From NCBI GenBank assembly GCA_017623215.1, contig JAGAPO010000064.1, positions 1 to 45,825 of the forward strand: 45,825 nt of DNA, written 5' to 3'. The notes beneath the pieces were generated by a model, which was given only the letters and a program-made list of their open reading frames with translations, ran no database searches and was not told the origin of the DNA. A program made the translations under genes and the position numbers. The DNA comes from Lachnospiraceae bacterium (lineage in GTDB: Bacteria; Bacillota; Clostridia; Lachnospirales; Lachnospiraceae). Below, piece after piece: positions 32,333 through 41,368 of this stretch (position 1 is the stretch's first letter; each line of letters begins with the position of its first letter).

Positions 32333-33516
32333 GAAATCCATTAAGTAAAAAAGTTGTAGAGATTAAGCCTTCCGGAATCCGGAAGTTCTTCGATATTGTA
32401 AGTGATATGAAAGATGCCATCTCCCTTGGTGTCGGTGAGCCGGATTTTGACACGCCCTGGCACATTCGCGAGGAGGGCATCTATTCCCTGGAAAAGGGCA
32501 GAACCTTCTATACCTCCAACGCAGGATTAAAGGATCTGAAGCTTGAGATTGCCAACTACCTTTCCAGAAAATGTCATGTGATGTATCATCCGGACAGCGA
32601 GATATTAGTAACCGTCGGCGGCAGCGAGGCGATTGACGTTGGCCTGCGCGCGATGCTGGACCCGGGCGACGAGGTACTTATTCCTCAGCCGAGCTACGTC
32701 TCCTATCTGCCCTGCGTAACATTGGCGGACGGCGTCCCGGTTATTATTGAATTAAAAGAAGAGAACGAGTTCCGTCTGACAAAGGAAGAACTGCTTGCGG
32801 CCATCACCGACAGAACCAAGGTTCTGATCATGCCTTTCCCGAACAACCCGACCGGCGCAGTCATGCGGGAAGAGGATTTAAGAGAGATCGCCGAGGTTGT
32901 CATCGAAAAGGATCTGTTCGTGATCTCCGATGAGATCTATTCCGAGCTTACCTATGGTGCCAACCACGTATCCATCGCGGCCATGCCGGGAATGCAGGAG
33001 AGAACCATCCTGATTAACGGCTTCTCCAAATCCTACGCGATGACGGGATGGAGACTCGGCTACGCGGCAGGACCTGCGGAGATCATTAAGCAGATGATTA
33101 AGATCCACCAGTTTGCAATCATGTGCGCGCCGACTACAAGCCAGTATGCCGCGGTCGAAGCGCTTAAGAACGGGGACGGCGACGTGGAGATGATGCGCGA
33201 CGCGTATGACAAGCGCAGGCGCTATCTGGTGCATGAGCTGCGCAGAATCGGGCTTCCGTGCTTTGAACCGTATGGAGCATTCTATGTATTTCCGAGCATT
33301 CAGGGCTTTGGCATGACCTCGGATGAATTCGCAACGAGGCTTCTGATGGAGGAGAAGGTTGCAGTTGTGCCGGGAACGGCGTTCGGCGACTGCGGAGAAG
33401 GCTTCCTTCGAATCTCCTACGCGTACTCGATTGAGAACCTCAAGAAGGCCCTTGAAAGAATCGAGCGTTTTGTGAATCGTCTGAAGGAAGAGAAGAAACC
33501 GGAGAGGCAAGGTTGA
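32329..33516 (+). CDS. PLP-dependent aminotransferase, class I/II
   Basis: A 395-residue fold-type I aminotransferase. Visible are the GEPDFDTP substrate loop, the PFPNNPTGAVMREE motif with the conserved Asn, the DEIYSELTY strand, and the PLP lysine in NGFSKSYAMTGWRLGY. The C-terminus has GEGFLRISYA with the substrate-carboxylate Arg. It falls in the aspartate/aromatic aminotransferase group. It starts at a TTG overlapping the regulator stop codon; no in-frame ATG is near and the alignment needs the TTG. trmL starts seven bases after the stop. Confidence 0.92.
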   Translation: MRNPLSKKVVEIKPSGIRKFFDIVSDMKDAISLGVGEPDFDTPWHIREEGIYSLEKGRTFYTSNAGLKDLKLEIANYLSRKCHVMYHPDSEILVTVGGSEAIDVGLRAMLDPGDEVLIPQPSYVSYLPCVTLADGVPVIIELKEENEFRLTKEELLAAITDRTKVLIMPFPNNPTGAVMREEDLREIAEVVIEKDLFVISDEIYSELTYGANHVSIAAMPGMQERTILINGFSKSYAMTGWRLGYAAGPAEIIKQMIKIHQFAIMCAPTTSQYAAVEALKNGDGDVEMMRDAYDKRRRYLVHELRRIGLPCFEPYGAFYVFPSIQGFGMTSDEFATRLLMEEKVAVVPGTAFGDCGEGFLRISYAYSIENLKKALERIERFVNRLKEEKKPERQG

Positions 33517-33522
33517 TAGAAG

Positions 33523-34011
33523 ATGAACATTGTATTATTAGAGCCGGAGATCCCGGCGAATACCGGTAATATCGGCCGCACCTGCGTTGCGACAGGAACC
33601 AGGCTGCATCTGATAAAGCCGCTGGGATTTTCGCTGGATGAAAAGCATTTGAGAAGAGCCGGGATGGACTACTGGAAGGATCTCGATGTGACGGTATACG
33701 AGAATTATGAAGAGTTCCTTGCAAAGAACCCGGGCGCGAAGATTTATATGGCGACCACAAAGGCAAAGCATTGCTACACGGATGTGCAGTACGAGCCGGA
33801 TTGCTACATTATGTTCGGAAAGGAAAGCGCTGGAATTCCGGAGGAGCTTCTAATTGAGAACCCCGAGACCTGCGTGCGGATTCCGATGATTGGAGACATC
33901 CGTTCCCTGAATCTTTCGAACTCGGTTGCGATTATGCTGTATGAGGCGCTGCGCCAGGGCGATTTTGCCAGCATGAGGCGTGAGGGAGAGCTGCACCGGC
34001 TGCATTGGTAG
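33523..34011 (+). CDS. trmL: tRNA (cytidine(34)-2'-O)-methyltransferase TrmL
   Basis: A 162-residue SPOUT methyltransferase of normal length. It opens MNIVLLEPEIPANTGNIGRT, whose NxGNxxRT is diagnostic, has FGKESAGIPEELL, and ends with IPMIGDIRSLNLSNSVAIMLYEA, the trefoil-knot SAM site. It methylates the wobble ribose of certain tRNA-Leu species. Last gene of the lrp-aminotransferase-trmL run; a hairpin follows. Confidence 0.94.
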   Translation: MNIVLLEPEIPANTGNIGRTCVATGTRLHLIKPLGFSLDEKHLRRAGMDYWKDLDVTVYENYEEFLAKNPGAKIYMATTKAKHCYTDVQYEPDCYIMFGKESAGIPEELLIENPETCVRIPMIGDIRSLNLSNSVAIMLYEALRQGDFASMRREGELHRLHW

Positions 34012-34025
34012 AGGAAAAGCACATA

Positions 34026-34061
34026 GGGAGAGAATTTGCGTACCAGCACAAGTTCTCTCCC
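34026..34061 (+). terminator. Hairpin after trmL
   Basis: GGGAGAGAA and TTCTCTCCC are a perfect 9-bp stem around an 18-base loop. A broken T-rich stretch follows (GTGATTTATTCTTT), so termination is likely but not ideal. Confidence 0.6.
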
Positions 34062-34113
34062 GTGATTTATTCTTTGATAGGGTGATTATCAGGAAAGGAC
34101 GGTAAGACAGAGG

Positions 34114-36426
34114 ATGGAAAAACTACTTCAGAATGCAGATTCCAAAGAGAATAATATGATAATTGAGAAGGGGATCCTGAAAAAATATGAAGGTTGGGAT
34201 TCGGAAGTAATTGTTCCGGAAGGGGTAACAGGAATTGGCGCAGAAGCGTTTCAATTCAGCTATCAACTGGAAACCATTATTTTACCGGAAAGTCTTAGGG
34301 TAATTGATGAGAGAGCCTTTGAATCCTGTTCCGCGCTGAAGAAAGCGGTATTACCTGAGGGATTGGAACGAATCGGCGGCTGGGCGTTTGCGCATTGCTG
34401 TCATCTGCAGACGATTTCCATTCCTTCTACGTTGAAGAAGATAGGCGAAGGTGCTTTCTGGGAATGTAAGCAGCTGGAACAGCTTGCCATACCTGCGTCC
34501 TGTCTGCTGGGCTCGGATATCGCAAAGAATCATGTGTTTTACGGATGTAAACGCCTTGCCTCGATTGAAATCCGGCCATCCAAAGAAACGAATGTGGAAG
34601 ACGGCGTCAAAAAGCTGATCGCAATTGACCATGTCCTTTACACAGAAGATATGAGCCAACTGATTTTCTGCCCACCTGCGTGGAAAAAAGATACCATTCG
34701 GATTCCGGAAGGGGTAAAAACAATCGGTACTTATGCGTTCAGAGGCTGCCGAAAGTTGATCCGTATTCAATTGCCGGAGACGCTGGAGGAAATAGCCTAT
34801 GGTGCTTTTCAGGAATGTTCTCATTTAAGGAGCATTGATATCCCTGCGGACTGCAAAAAAATCTTTCCCTGCTTTGCCGGATGCAGGCAATTAACAAGGA
34901 TTAGCGCAGCAGAAGGAAATGAAAACTATTTTTCGCATGACGGTATTCTGATGAGCAGAGTTGATTCCTGCACTCGCGATTTCCACACAGAGAAGGCGTT
35001 TGAAACACTGGAAAATGACTGTATCCTGTATGCGTATCCGGCCAGCAAAAAGGGCGCGGAATACAGAATTCCGGATTTTGTAACCATGATCGGAGAACAG
35101 GCCTTCCATAGCAACAGAACCTTACAACATATTTCGATTCCTGAAACCATACATACTATTCTCAATGGAGCGTTTGAAAAATGTACGCTGCTGCAGGATA
35201 TGATAATTCCCGAGAATGTAAAACGGCTTCCTTATCGCGGATTTTCCGGCTGTAAAAGGCTGAAAACCGTAACCATTCTTTCTCCGAGTACAGAACTGCC
35301 CATGGAGATCTTCGAACAATGTTATCAGCTGACATCGGTTACTTTGCCGGACACAATAAAAACAATTGAATATGGTGCGTTTGCGGAATGTTCCGCACTG
35401 GAAGCTATCCATCTGCCGACGGAGCTAAGAGAAATCGACGCCTGTGCATTTGATTCCTGCAGTAATCTTCGAAGCATCGAGATTCCTTCTAAAGTCACCG
35501 AAATAAGGTCGTTTACGTTTGAACATTGTCGGAACCTCACGGAAGTCGTGATACCGGATTCCGTAAATAAAATCTGTGAATATGCGTTTACCAGTCAGGA
35601 TTCGCTTCGTACGGTGGTGATACGTTCCGAAGATATTGTGATCGACAAGAAAGCATTTCCGGCAGGAATGTACGCATGGGATGATGACAATTATGATGAG
35701 AATGATGAAGAAGCTTTATTGGAGCCTTATTTTTCAGAAAATGAAAGATATAAAAACATGCATTTTTATGGAAGGAAGAATTCCGGAACAGAAGAGTATG
35801 CACGGAAATATGGGGTAACGTTCCACGAGCTTCATCATCAGGATGAAGGCGGAGCCTTTTATATCGAAAGAGCAAGGTACTATAATTTCCCTGAGTTTGA
35901 AGAAAAAGAAGGAAATTTCCTGATTCGATATTTTGGTCAGGAGGAGACCGTAGTAATCCCCGGCAGCGCAGAGATTATTGCGGAACATGCATTTGAGAAT
36001 CGGGACAGCATCCGGAAAATGGCTGTCTCAGAGGGAGTCGAAAAAATTGACTCCAGCGCATTAAAAGAGTGTCGCGGCCTGGAAGAAGTGATTCTGCCGG
36101 AAAGCCTGAAGGAGATTGCTTTTAGTGCGTTGGAAGGCTGTGCTAATCTGAAAGAGGTTATCTTTCCTAATGCCCCGCTGAAGGTCCAGCCTCGTGCGTT
36201 TGCAGACTGTTCTTCGTTAAAAAGGGCAGTGGTTCCGGAAACTGTCATGTTGGTTCCTAATGATGCGGTATGGAATTGGGATATGGACGAAGACCGGCCC
36301 TTGGAACGGGCTTTGAATTATGACATCTTTGAGAATTGCCCCGAGGTGGTAATCTGCGGCGTACCCGGTTCCGGCGCAGAAGAATATGCCAGGATGGCGA
36401 AACTGCCGTTTGAAGCAATCGGCTGA
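34114..36426 (+). CDS. BspA-type leucine-rich-repeat protein (LRR_5), two-block
   Basis: A 770-residue protein made of Treponema/BspA-type LRR_5 repeats of about 23 residues (for example LETIILPESLRVIDERAFESC). Two blocks are visible: residues about 15-545, and about 600-760. Each opens with a matching header (GILKKYEGWDSEVIVPEGV and NFLIRYFGQEETVVIPGSA) and ends with an EEYAR segment (GTEEYARKYGVTFHEL and GAEEYARMAKLPFEAIG), so the second looks like a shorter duplicate of the first. An acidic Asp/Glu-rich bridge lies near 525-545. There is no signal peptide, anchor or LPxTG, so it should stay inside the cell, unlike the surface adhesins of this repeat class. Confidence 0.85.
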   Translation: MEKLLQNADSKENNMIIEKGILKKYEGWDSEVIVPEGVTGIGAEAFQFSYQLETIILPESLRVIDERAFESCSALKKAVLPEGLERIGGWAFAHCCHLQTISIPSTLKKIGEGAFWECKQLEQLAIPASCLLGSDIAKNHVFYGCKRLASIEIRPSKETNVEDGVKKLIAIDHVLYTEDMSQLIFCPPAWKKDTIRIPEGVKTIGTYAFRGCRKLIRIQLPETLEEIAYGAFQECSHLRSIDIPADCKKIFPCFAGCRQLTRISAAEGNENYFSHDGILMSRVDSCTRDFHTEKAFETLENDCILYAYPASKKGAEYRIPDFVTMIGEQAFHSNRTLQHISIPETIHTILNGAFEKCTLLQDMIIPENVKRLPYRGFSGCKRLKTVTILSPSTELPMEIFEQCYQLTSVTLPDTIKTIEYGAFAECSALEAIHLPTELREIDACAFDSCSNLRSIEIPSKVTEIRSFTFEHCRNLTEVVIPDSVNKICEYAFTSQDSLRTVVIRSEDIVIDKKAFPAGMYAWDDDNYDENDEEALLEPYFSENERYKNMHFYGRKNSGTEEYARKYGVTFHELHHQDEGGAFYIERARYYNFPEFEEKEGNFLIRYFGQEETVVIPGSAEIIAEHAFENRDSIRKMAVSEGVEKIDSSALKECRGLEEVILPESLKEIAFSALEGCANLKEVIFPNAPLKVQPRAFADCSSLKRAVVPETVMLVPNDAVWNWDMDEDRPLERALNYDIFENCPEVVICGVPGSGAEEYARMAKLPFEAIG

Positions 36427-36493
36427 CAGAAGAACCATATCCGTATGATTTCACGAGTCATTCGCGGGATCCTTTGGGACGCTATTTTGCCCG

Positions 36494-36522
36494 TTGCATG
36501 TTTCCTGAAAATGGAGTAAAAT
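36494..36522 (+). promoter_or_regulatory. Promoter of mutS2
   Basis: TTGCAT (36494-36499), 17 bp, TAAAAT (36517-36522), about 50 bases before the mutS2 start. Confidence 0.6.
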
Positions 36523-36575
36523 AAGGATGATCAGCATAGTTGGATAGTGGCGGCAAGACAGAATGGAGTTATGTT

Positions 36576-38948
36576 ATGAATGAACGTGCATTAAAAACAC
36601 TGGAATATTATAAAATTATCGAGCGTCTGGCTTCGCAGGCGGGTTCCTCGTTAGGACGCGAGAAGTGTAAGAATCTGCTTCCGTCCTCGAATCTGGACGA
36701 GATTCGAACCATGCAGAAAGAGACCTCGGACGCGTTAGCAAGAATTCTGCAGAAGGGAAGTCTGTCCTTTTCGGGAATTCCGGACATCCGGGCATCAATT
36801 ATGCGTCTGAAGGTTGGCGGTACCCTGGGACCGGAGGAGCTCTTACGCATCAGCTCGCTTTTAACGGCGGCGCTTCGCGCCAAGTCCTACGGAAGCCGCG
36901 GCGAGGAAGTGGAGGCCGATTCGCTTTCGGAGCGTTTCGAGATGTTGGAGCCGCTTTCGCCGGTGAATAACGAGATTAGGCGCTGCATTATATCGGAAGA
37001 GGAGATTGCAGATGACGCATCTCCCGCGTTGAAGAGTATCCGCAGAGCGATTCGGGCGGCGAATGACCGGATTCGCGAGGAGCTGAGCTCCATCGTGAAT
37101 TCGCAGCAGAACCGCGGAATGCTGCAGGATACGATCGTTACCATGAGGAATGGCCGATACTGTCTTCCGGTTAAGTCGGAATACAAGAATCAGTTCGGCG
37201 GCATGGTGCACGACCAGTCTGCGACCGGTTCCACGATTTTTATCGAGCCGATGGCGGTTGTGAGACTGAACAATGAATTACGGGAGCTGGCCTTAAAGGA
37301 GCAGGGTGAGATCGAGAAGATTCTTGAGGAGCTGTCCGCTATGGCGGGAGAGCATGCGGATGATCTGGATTTTGACCAGAAGACGCTGGCGGAATTCGAT
37401 TTTATCTTTGCGAGAGCGTCCCTCTCCAGACAGATGAAGGCGAGCGAGCCGAGCTTTAATGATCGCAAGATCATTGACATTAAGAAGGGCAGACACCCCT
37501 TAATTGATCCGCACAAGGTTGTGCCGATTGATATCAATCTTGGGAAGGACTTCGACCTGTTAGTCATTACGGGTCCGAACACAGGAGGTAAGACCGTATC
37601 GTTAAAGACGGTCGGACTGTTCACGCTCATGGGGCAGGCGGGACTGCATATCCCTGCATTTGACGGCTCGCAGCTTTCGGTATTCAGGGAGGTATATGCG
37701 GATATCGGTGACGAGCAGAGTATTGAGCAGAGCTTAAGTACCTTCTCGTCGCACATGACGAATACGGTGTCGATCTTAAAGAACGCGGATGAAGATTCGC
37801 TTGCGTTATTTGATGAGCTTGGCGCCGGTACTGACCCGACCGAGGGCGCGGCGCTTGCGATGGCGATTCTGTCATCTCTGCACAACCGCGGAATCCGTAC
37901 GATGGCGACGACGCATTACAGTGAACTGAAGGTATTTGCGCTGTCGACCGAGGGCGTATCGAATGCATGCTGTGAATTCGACGTGGCAACTCTGCGCCCG
38001 ACCTATCGCCTCTTAATCGGTATTCCGGGCAAGAGCAATGCCTTCGCGATATCGTCGAAGCTCGGTCTTCCGGACGATATTATCGAGGATGCGAGAGCGA
38101 GAATCGGCACACAGGACAAGAGCTTTGAGGATCAGATCAGCGAACTTGACCAGAAGCGAATCGACACGGAACGCGAGTATATGGCGGCGAACGAGGCGCG
38201 AGCCGAGGCGGAGAAGCTAAAGAAGCGTCTTGCCGAGAAGAACGAACGAATCGACAAGGCCAAGGAGAAGATTCTGCGCGAGGCAAATGAGAACGCGCGC
38301 GAGATTCTGCAGGGAGCAAAGGACTATGCGGACGATGTCATCCGCAAATATAATAAATGGAGCACCCAGGGCGGCATCGGCAAGGAGATGGAGGCCGAGC
38401 GAAGCGCGCTCAGGGAGAAGCTTGGAGATACGGACGAGCGCCTTGCAGTAAAGGCCGGAAAGAAGTCGAACATGAAGGAGACCTCACCGGAGGATTTCAA
38501 GGTGGGCGATACCGTTATGGTATTGAGTCTGAACCTGAAGGGAACCGTAAGCACACTTCCGAATGCGAAGGGAGATCTGTACGTTCAGATGGGCGTTCTT
38601 CGTTCCCTTGTGAACATCAAGGATCTGGAGCATGTGGAAGAAGAAAAGACGCAGGAAAAGCGCAGCACGCAGGCCGGAAAGATTAAGATGAGCAAGACTC
38701 TCACGATCAGTCCCGAGCTTAATATCATTGGAAAGCGTGTCGACGAGGCGATCCCGGAGCTTGATAAATATCTGGATGACGCCTATCTGGCACACCTTCC
38801 GAAGGTGACGATTATCCACGGAAGAGGAACCGGAGCGCTTAGAGATGCGGTACAGGCACATCTGAAACGTACCAAATACGTAAAGTCTTACCGAATCGGC
38901 GGCTTCGGCGAGGGTGACCATGGAGTTACAATTGTAGAGTTCAAGTAA
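36576..38948 (+). CDS. mutS2: Endonuclease MutS2
   Basis: A 790-residue MutS-family protein lacking the mismatch-recognition domain. The ATPase has Walker A GPNTGGKT at 333-340, Walker B LALFDELGAGTDP and the ATTHYSEL His loop. A long coiled coil (about 505-600) follows, then the C-terminal Smr nuclease domain with IIHGRGTGALRDAV (H748-G751). MutS2 suppresses homologous recombination and, with its Smr domain, senses collided ribosomes and rescues stalled translation in Bacillus. The start at 36576 has GGAG seven bases upstream; the 12 extra codons from 36540 lie in the leader. Confidence 0.96.
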   Translation: MNERALKTLEYYKIIERLASQAGSSLGREKCKNLLPSSNLDEIRTMQKETSDALARILQKGSLSFSGIPDIRASIMRLKVGGTLGPEELLRISSLLTAALRAKSYGSRGEEVEADSLSERFEMLEPLSPVNNEIRRCIISEEEIADDASPALKSIRRAIRAANDRIREELSSIVNSQQNRGMLQDTIVTMRNGRYCLPVKSEYKNQFGGMVHDQSATGSTIFIEPMAVVRLNNELRELALKEQGEIEKILEELSAMAGEHADDLDFDQKTLAEFDFIFARASLSRQMKASEPSFNDRKIIDIKKGRHPLIDPHKVVPIDINLGKDFDLLVITGPNTGGKTVSLKTVGLFTLMGQAGLHIPAFDGSQLSVFREVYADIGDEQSIEQSLSTFSSHMTNTVSILKNADEDSLALFDELGAGTDPTEGAALAMAILSSLHNRGIRTMATTHYSELKVFALSTEGVSNACCEFDVATLRPTYRLLIGIPGKSNAFAISSKLGLPDDIIEDARARIGTQDKSFEDQISELDQKRIDTEREYMAANEARAEAEKLKKRLAEKNERIDKAKEKILREANENAREILQGAKDYADDVIRKYNKWSTQGGIGKEMEAERSALREKLGDTDERLAVKAGKKSNMKETSPEDFKVGDTVMVLSLNLKGTVSTLPNAKGDLYVQMGVLRSLVNIKDLEHVEEEKTQEKRSTQAGKIKMSKTLTISPELNIIGKRVDEAIPELDKYLDDAYLAHLPKVTIIHGRGTGALRDAVQAHLKRTKYVKSYRIGGFGEGDHGVTIVEFK

Positions 38949-38951
38949 AGA

Positions 38952-38982
38952 GCCGGGCGGAACTCCAAGGGTTCCGCCCGGC
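38952..38982 (+). terminator. Strong GC-rich hairpin after mutS2
   Basis: GCCGGGCGGAAC (38952-38963) and GTTCCGCCCGGC (38971-38982) form a perfect 12-bp stem with a seven-base loop three bases after the stop codon. No T tract follows, so it may be a non-canonical terminator or a message-end stabiliser. Confidence 0.5.
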
Positions 38983-39072
38983 AAAGAAACACCTGCAGCC
39001 AGGCTTTGGCTTGTGGTGAAAGCTGGTGCCTGGCGGCCGGGTCGTGGGTCGAGGGCAGGAATGGAGGTTAGA

Positions 39073-39792
39073 ATGGCGGCAAAACAGAAGATTTTAATTG
39101 TAGATGACGATTCGAACATCGCAGAGCTGATCAGCCTGTATCTTACCAAGGAATGCTTCGATACGCAGATAGTAAATGACGGTGAAGAGGCGATTGAGAG
39201 CTTTCGGACCTATCAGCCGAACCTGATCCTTCTGGATCTGATGCTTCCGGGAATTGACGGCTACGAGGTATGCAGGGAGGTCAGAAAGACCTCGAACGTG
39301 CCGATTATCATGCTTTCCGCAAAGGGAGAGATCTTTGACAAAGTTCTTGGACTGGAGCTGGGAGCGGATGATTACATGATTAAGCCCTTTGATTCCAAAG
39401 AACTGGTTGCAAGAGTCAAGGCGGTGCTGCGAAGATTTCAGCCTGCACAGGCGGCGCCGGCACCCGAGGAGGTTCCGGAACAGAAGGGAGAGTACGTGAC
39501 CTATTCCGATCTGGTCATCAACCAGACGAACTACTCGGTTACCTACTACGGAAGAACGATTGAGATGCCCCCGAAGGAACTGGAGCTGTTCTACTTCCTG
39601 GCATCCCATCCGAACCAGGTATTTACGAGAGAGCAGCTCCTCGACCATATCTGGGGGTATGAATACATCGGAGACACCCGAACAGTGGACGTGCATATCA
39701 AAAGGCTGCGCGAAAAGATCAAGGATCATCCGGAATGGAAGCTGTCCACCGTCTGGGGAATCGGTTACAAATTCGATGTGAAAAAGAATTAA
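39073..39792 (+). CDS. OmpR/PhoB-type response regulator
   Basis: A 239-residue two-component regulator. The receiver domain has the acidic pair in IVDDDSN, phospho-acceptor D55 in LLDLMLPGIDG and K104 in MIKPFD. After an Ala/Pro-rich linker (QPAQAAPAPEEVPEQK) comes a winged-helix DNA-binding domain ending GDTRTVDVHIKRLREKI...WGIGYKFD. Layout and adjacency to a HAMP-type kinase and an HtrA-like protein recall WalR-WalK-HtrC. GGAGG lies five bases before the ATG at 39073; upstream in-frame starts run through non-coding sequence. Confidence 0.94.
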   Translation: MAAKQKILIVDDDSNIAELISLYLTKECFDTQIVNDGEEAIESFRTYQPNLILLDLMLPGIDGYEVCREVRKTSNVPIIMLSAKGEIFDKVLGLELGADDYMIKPFDSKELVARVKAVLRRFQPAQAAPAPEEVPEQKGEYVTYSDLVINQTNYSVTYYGRTIEMPPKELELFYFLASHPNQVFTREQLLDHIWGYEYIGDTRTVDVHIKRLREKIKDHPEWKLSTVWGIGYKFDVKKN

Positions 39793-39873
39793 CATCAGAG
39801 TGAATACTCTCGCACGGCAGTCAGTCCCTGCCGGAGACGATTAAAAATAGTTAGGAAACAGGAACGGACGGTT

Positions 39874-41268
39874 ATGAAGCGAACATTATTGATAAAGCTG
39901 ACGCTCTGCTATCTGATTGCCTCGGTTACTATGTTCATCCTTCTGAATTCAGTCGGTGTGAACATGATAGAGGAGAGCCTGATTGAGAAAAAAAAGGCTG
40001 TCATGTACGAAGAGGCGGGCAGAATTGCAGAGCAATATCTGGAGAATATTTATACGGATTACATTTCCTCCAATCTGGCAAGGCAGCTGAGGGTGCTGGA
40101 TGTGCATCTGGACAGCCGGATCTGGATTGTGGACACCAGCGGGAATGTCATTGCGGACACCCGGGGAGACGGGACGGAGATCAATATCAACGATTACGAC
40201 GAGACCTTTCTTGAGAACACCTTTTATCGGGGAACGAAGTTTAAAGGAGTATTCAACGAGCCGATGTTAAGCGTAATCCGTCCGATTCCCTACAACTATG
40301 CAATCCGGGGCTATGTCTGTCTTCATACCTCGCTTGAGGGGGTAACAGAAGAAGGAATTAACTATATGGATATGATCAACATCTGTTATCTCGTATTTTT
40401 GGGATTTTTACTGTTAATCTTTCTCTATCTTTATATTGCAACCATACGCCCGGTCAAGGTGCTGAAAAAAGCGGCAAGGGAGTTTGGAAAAGGACATTTT
40501 GAATATCCGCTAAAGTTGTCCCGAACGGATGAATATGGGGATTTGGGGGCGGCAATTCAGTTCATGGCGACGGAGCTGAAGAATCTGGAGGACTATCAGA
40601 AGAAGTTCGTAGCAAATATTTCGCATGATTTCCGGTCCCCTCTGACCTCCATTAAGGGGTATGCGGAGGCGATCCTGGACGGCACGATTCCGTATGAGAT
40701 GAAGGATAAATATATGGGGATTATCCTCTTTGAGACGGAGCGTCTGACCAAGCTGACGACGAATCTGCTGGAGCTGAACAGCTTTGAGGCAAAGGGAATG
40801 CATCTGAATGTGACGATGTTCGACATTAATTCCGTGATCAAATCCACGGCTGCAAGCTTCGAAGGAACCTGCACCAAGAAGCGCCTGACGCTGAATCTGG
40901 AATTCTCGGAAAAGGAGCTGTACGTGGAGGCCGATGTGGACAAGATTCAGCAGGTGCTCTACAATCTGCTTGATAATGCGATCAAATTCAGCCACAACGA
41001 TTCGAGCATCCGAATCAGCACGGAGCAAAGAGGAAAAAAGGTATTTGTTGGGGTCAAGGATCACGGAATTGGAATTCCGAAGGACAGCCTGAACAAAATC
41101 TGGGAGCGCTTTTACAAAACCGACGCATCCAGAGGAAAGGATAAGAAGGGCGTCGGCCTGGGGCTTTCGATTACCAAGGAGATCATTACCGCGCATGGGG
41201 AGAACATCAACGTAGTCAGCACAGAAGGAGTCGGAACGGAATTCATCTTTACTCTGCCTGTAGAGTAG
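39874..41268 (+). CDS. Sensor histidine kinase
   Basis: A 464-residue membrane kinase. The first transmembrane helix is near residues 5-27, the extracytoplasmic sensor about 28-165, and the second helix about 170-192 (ICYLVFLGFLLLIFLYLYIAT). HAMP follows (about 193-245), the HisKA domain has the phospho-acceptor H251 in ANISHDFRSPLTSIKGYAEA, and the HATPase domain has N, G1, F and G2 boxes (LLDNAIKFS, VKDHGIGIPKD, WERFYKTD, GVGLGLSI). It should phosphorylate the regulator encoded 81 bases upstream. The signal is unknown. Confidence 0.94.
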   Translation: MKRTLLIKLTLCYLIASVTMFILLNSVGVNMIEESLIEKKKAVMYEEAGRIAEQYLENIYTDYISSNLARQLRVLDVHLDSRIWIVDTSGNVIADTRGDGTEININDYDETFLENTFYRGTKFKGVFNEPMLSVIRPIPYNYAIRGYVCLHTSLEGVTEEGINYMDMINICYLVFLGFLLLIFLYLYIATIRPVKVLKKAAREFGKGHFEYPLKLSRTDEYGDLGAAIQFMATELKNLEDYQKKFVANISHDFRSPLTSIKGYAEAILDGTIPYEMKDKYMGIILFETERLTKLTTNLLELNSFEAKGMHLNVTMFDINSVIKSTAASFEGTCTKKRLTLNLEFSEKELYVEADVDKIQQVLYNLLDNAIKFSHNDSSIRISTEQRGKKVFVGVKDHGIGIPKDSLNKIWERFYKTDASRGKDKKGVGLGLSITKEIITAHGENINVVSTEGVGTEFIFTLPVE

Positions 41269-41368
41269 GTATTGTTTACAAATATTTCATAATATGTTCA
41301 TATGTATGTGATAAAATAAAGACAGTTTTGGAGTCGGATGACACTTTTTCAAAGGAGAAGGATGGAAT

